Source: Solobacterium sp.
Lineage (GTDB): Bacteria; Bacillota_I; Bacilli_A; Erysipelotrichales; Erysipelotrichaceae
DNA length: 64,000 nt
NCBI GenBank assembly: GCA_017404505.1
Contig: JAFRCE010000024.1
Location: 1-64,000, forward strand
Direction: 5' to 3'
The position numbers and the translations under genes were made by a program. The notes beneath the pieces are model-generated. The model was not told where the DNA came from and searched no databases. It was given only the letters and a program-made list of their open reading frames with translations. Shown here in pieces: positions 62,212 to 64,000 of this stretch. Positions within the stretch are counted from its first letter, which is position 1. The number at the start of each line of letters is the position of its first letter.

Positions 62212-63345
62212 TCAGTCGCTGTATTCCCCGTATTCACAGCCGCAGTGGCTCACGGTAAAACCGTCGACCAGTTCCCTGCCTTCCGCTGTCTTGACATACA
62301 GCCGCACCGTTCCCGTGCCGGTTCCGCCGTTATACAGATCGTTGTGGCGCTTTTTGCCATCCGGTGCTTCATAATTGATCTTCAGCATGTCCTTTTTCAG
62401 GCATTCAATATCCGTTTCCATGATATGGGTACGGTTTTCCTGCACGACATGCCAGTACACCTTTTCCTCATCCTGGTGACTTTCAAACTGCGTCTTCGGT
62501 CCTGTCCAGAACTTGGAGAAGTTGAATTCAAATTCCCGGCCTTCGTAGTACAGGGCGCCGAGCAGTTTTCTTTTTAACGGCACAAAGTAGACTTTCGGAC
62601 AGCCGCCGCCGATATCGAAGACACTGTTCGCCAGCATCCGGTTTTCCCGGGCGGAAAACAGGGCATTGGAAGACAGCCATACCCAGGGACTGGTAAAGTC
62701 TCTGCCCCAGTTCTTGTCGGCATATCCGTAACTCAGTTCCGGCAATACGATATATTTGCGGCCGTTGAAACGGATCTCACCGGCATATACCGTCTTCATT
62801 CCTTCCGCATGCCAGTACATTTCAAACGCCTTGATCAGCCGGAAAAAGGACGACGCCCCATAGCCGACGTTGAAGGCGATCTGCTTGTCCACGGTCATTT
62901 CCCAGGAAATCTCACCGGCATCGCTCATGTATTCGGGATGGGCTTTCACTTCCTCTTCACTGAGACGGATATGGCCTTTGAGCAGGTTGTCAGACGCATA
63001 GCAGTCGTCAGCGGAAATATAGTAAGGTGCCTTGGCATGAACCGTCACGTCCTTCCAGCCAAAAAAGCGGTGCAGCTGACAGGCGTCTTCCCCCCAGCAG
63101 CCGGCTTTGACCATCAGGTAGGAAGGCCGGATGCCCTTTGCCTGATTTTCCGGCAGCTGGCCGAAGATCGGTTCTTTGCCGCCAAGGGCGGGATTGCACG
63201 TATAGAATTCGATGAAGAACGATTTTTCTTCCCCGGTTTCGGCATCAATGGCCGTGAAGGAATGCCACCACCAGTCATAGCCCTTTTTGGCAAAAGGTCC
63301 GTCCAGCATGAAGCCGTTCCTTTTCAGATCGCTTTTGTTAAACAT
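62212..63345 (-). CDS. Tocopherol cyclase-like / AttH-like protein
   Basis: A 377-residue soluble protein. KGYDWWWHSFTAIDAETGE and WGRDFTSPWVWLSSN follow the pattern of the tocopherol-cyclase family, a lipocalin-like (CrtC/AttH type) beta-barrel pair. Bacteria without tocopherol carry it widely and its substrate there is unknown; a lipid or isoprenoid ligand is plausible. No signal peptide. GGGAG precedes the ATG. It lies between the DivIC gene and carB, with its own terminator not obvious. Confidence 0.78.
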   Translation of the reverse strand: MFNKSDLKRNGFMLDGPFAKKGYDWWWHSFTAIDAETGEEKSFFIEFYTCNPALGGKEPIFGQLPENQAKGIRPSYLMVKAGCWGEDACQLHRFFGWKDVTVHAKAPYYISADDCYASDNLLKGHIRLSEEEVKAHPEYMSDAGEISWEMTVDKQIAFNVGYGASSFFRLIKAFEMYWHAEGMKTVYAGEIRFNGRKYIVLPELSYGYADKNWGRDFTSPWVWLSSNALFSARENRMLANSVFDIGGGCPKVYFVPLKRKLLGALYYEGREFEFNFSKFWTGPKTQFESHQDEEKVYWHVVQENRTHIMETDIECLKKDMLKINYEAPDGKKRHNDLYNGGTGTGTVRLYVKTAEGRELVDGFTVSHCGCEYGEYSD

Positions 63346-63364
63346 TTGTCACACTCCCTCAGAT

Positions 63365-63387
63365 GAAAAAAGCAGGATTTCCTGCTT
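63365..63387 (-). terminator. Terminator of the rqcP-divIC unit
   Basis: AAGCAGG-AAAT-CCTGCTT followed by TTTTT on the minus strand, overlapping the DivIC stop codon. Confidence 0.85.
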
Positions 63388-63709
63388 ATTTGTTCGTATT
63401 TTCCGGCAGATAGAAAATCTGTTCGCCGTCCTTTGTCAGCATATAATTGCCACGGGCATAGCTTTGCACATAATCCGGGTCCTGCAGTTTGGTCTTTTCG
63501 TTGGTCAGATACGTGTTTTCATCCTGAACTTCCTGCAGTTTTTCCTGTACCTCTGAGAGTTCCTTATGGAGACGGAACGTCGTCAGTACCTCACTGCCGA
63601 CGGAATACAGCATATACGCGGACATCAGCACCAGGATCAGACAGAAGAATTTGGTGATCGGCGCCAGGCGGCGTTTTTTCTTTTTCGGTGTATTTCTGTT
63701 AACAGTCAT
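63386..63709 (-). CDS. divIC: Septum formation initiator DivIC/FtsB
   Basis: A 107-residue bitopic membrane protein: basic cytoplasmic start (NRNTPKKKKRR), membrane helix at about 18-38, then a coiled coil (LHKELSEVQEKLQEVQDEN) and a short C-terminal region ending in YMLTKDGEQIFYLP. This matches DivIC/FtsB, which joins FtsL and FtsQ/DivIB in the divisome. It follows rqcP, as in B. subtilis (yabO-...-divIC). Confidence 0.9.
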   Translation of the reverse strand: MTVNRNTPKKKKRRLAPITKFFCLILVLMSAYMLYSVGSEVLTTFRLHKELSEVQEKLQEVQDENTYLTNEKTKLQDPDYVQSYARGNYMLTKDGEQIFYLPENTNK

Positions 63710-63737
63710 AATTCAGTCTTCCGGTATATAAGATATA

Positions 63738-64000
63738 TCACTCTTGGGTGGTTCCCGCAAGCGGCTTTGTCTCCAGACGGCTTTCCGAGATGATCTCATA
63801 CATATCCGCCGCGTCCTGTTTCTTTTTGACCTCGGCTGTCGATAATACCCGGATTTCCAGTCTTCTCGTGCCAAAGGTGATCGCCACGACGTCACCGGCT
63901 TTCACTTCGTGGGAAGGCTTGACGACGCGGCCGTTGATTTCCACTCGTTCATTCATCGCGAGTTCTTTGGAAACGGTCCTTCTTTTCAGGATCCTCGATG
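63738..64000 (-). CDS. rqcP: RNA-binding S4 domain protein RqcP, 5' end beyond window
   Basis: The frame runs off the right end without a start; the visible part is 87 residues. It has the S4 core RRTVSKELAMNERVEINGRVVKPSHEVKAGD, given here as pieces: RRTVSKEL, then INGRVVKPS, then VKAGDVV. This is the RqcP/YabO (Hsp15-like) pattern. RqcP binds stalled large subunits with RqcH in ribosome quality control (established in B. subtilis). An ATG at 63956 is internal, not the true start. Confidence 0.88.
   Translation of the reverse strand, partial: SRILKRRTVSKELAMNERVEINGRVVKPSHEVKAGDVVAITFGTRRLEIRVLSTAEVKKKQDAADMYEIISESRLETKPLAGTTQE

Overview
The window reads as a Bacillota chromosome segment, most likely from the Erysipelotrichia or a close gut relative. 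Support for this is the tmk-holB-ricT-rsmI order, DegV, VanY-type carboxypeptidases, a phospho-beta-glucosidase, LytTR regulators, strong AGGAG-type ribosome sites and U-tract terminators, with no sporulation genes seen. The lineage is an inference; no rRNA or tRNA gene was found to test it. Most of the window looks moderately GC-rich by eye. The first 6 kb, a giant surface-protein gene, is visibly more AT-rich.

Layout. 1-6106: 5' part of a very large secreted repeat protein. 6440-10857: a lipoprotein, then an operon of two Cof-type HAD phosphatases flanking a tandem histidine phosphatase, then a small flavodoxin. 10925-14393: TrkH/TrkA potassium uptake and a uridine-kinase-like NTPase. 14755-24466: a PcsB/EnvC-like M23 hydrolase, a 5'-nucleotidase-type phosphoesterase, a CpXC protein, a Bax-inhibitor-1 protein, and miaA-mutL. 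24528-31226: PepD dipeptidase, a phosphodiesterase, an iron-sulfur-flavoprotein-like reductase, a lipoprotein, an unusual HTH-membrane-TPR protein, an FHA protein and a PrsW-like protease. 31229-34928: the conserved rsmI-ricT-holB-tmk block. 35061-39659: a second, glycine-rich surface protein and two MgtC proteins.

39801-43767 holds the most unusual locus: two adjacent membrane proteins of matching architecture, each with an N-terminal TIR or TIR-like domain, a helical linker, one membrane helix and a probable beta-propeller. One keeps the presumed catalytic glutamate and the other seems to have lost it. 43841-52894 carries a GH1 phospho-beta-glucosidase, two VanY-type carboxypeptidases, DegV, two tandem S9 peptidases with a Nudix hydrolase, and a DNPH1-like deoxynucleotide N-hydrolase. 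52905-56925 is a BceAB-like ABC transporter beside two LytTR regulators and an Xre regulator. 57015-64000 has gpmI, carB preceded by a probable leader-peptide attenuator, a tocopherol-cyclase-like protein, a DivIC/FtsB protein and the start-truncated rqcP.

The best candidates for new biology are the paired TIR-membrane-propeller genes, the translated attenuator in front of carB, an orphan promoter-palindrome-terminator unit at 7231-7475, and the two surface proteins. No CRISPR array, insertion sequence, prophage, tRNA or rRNA was recognised. All start sites, terminators and promoters were read by eye.
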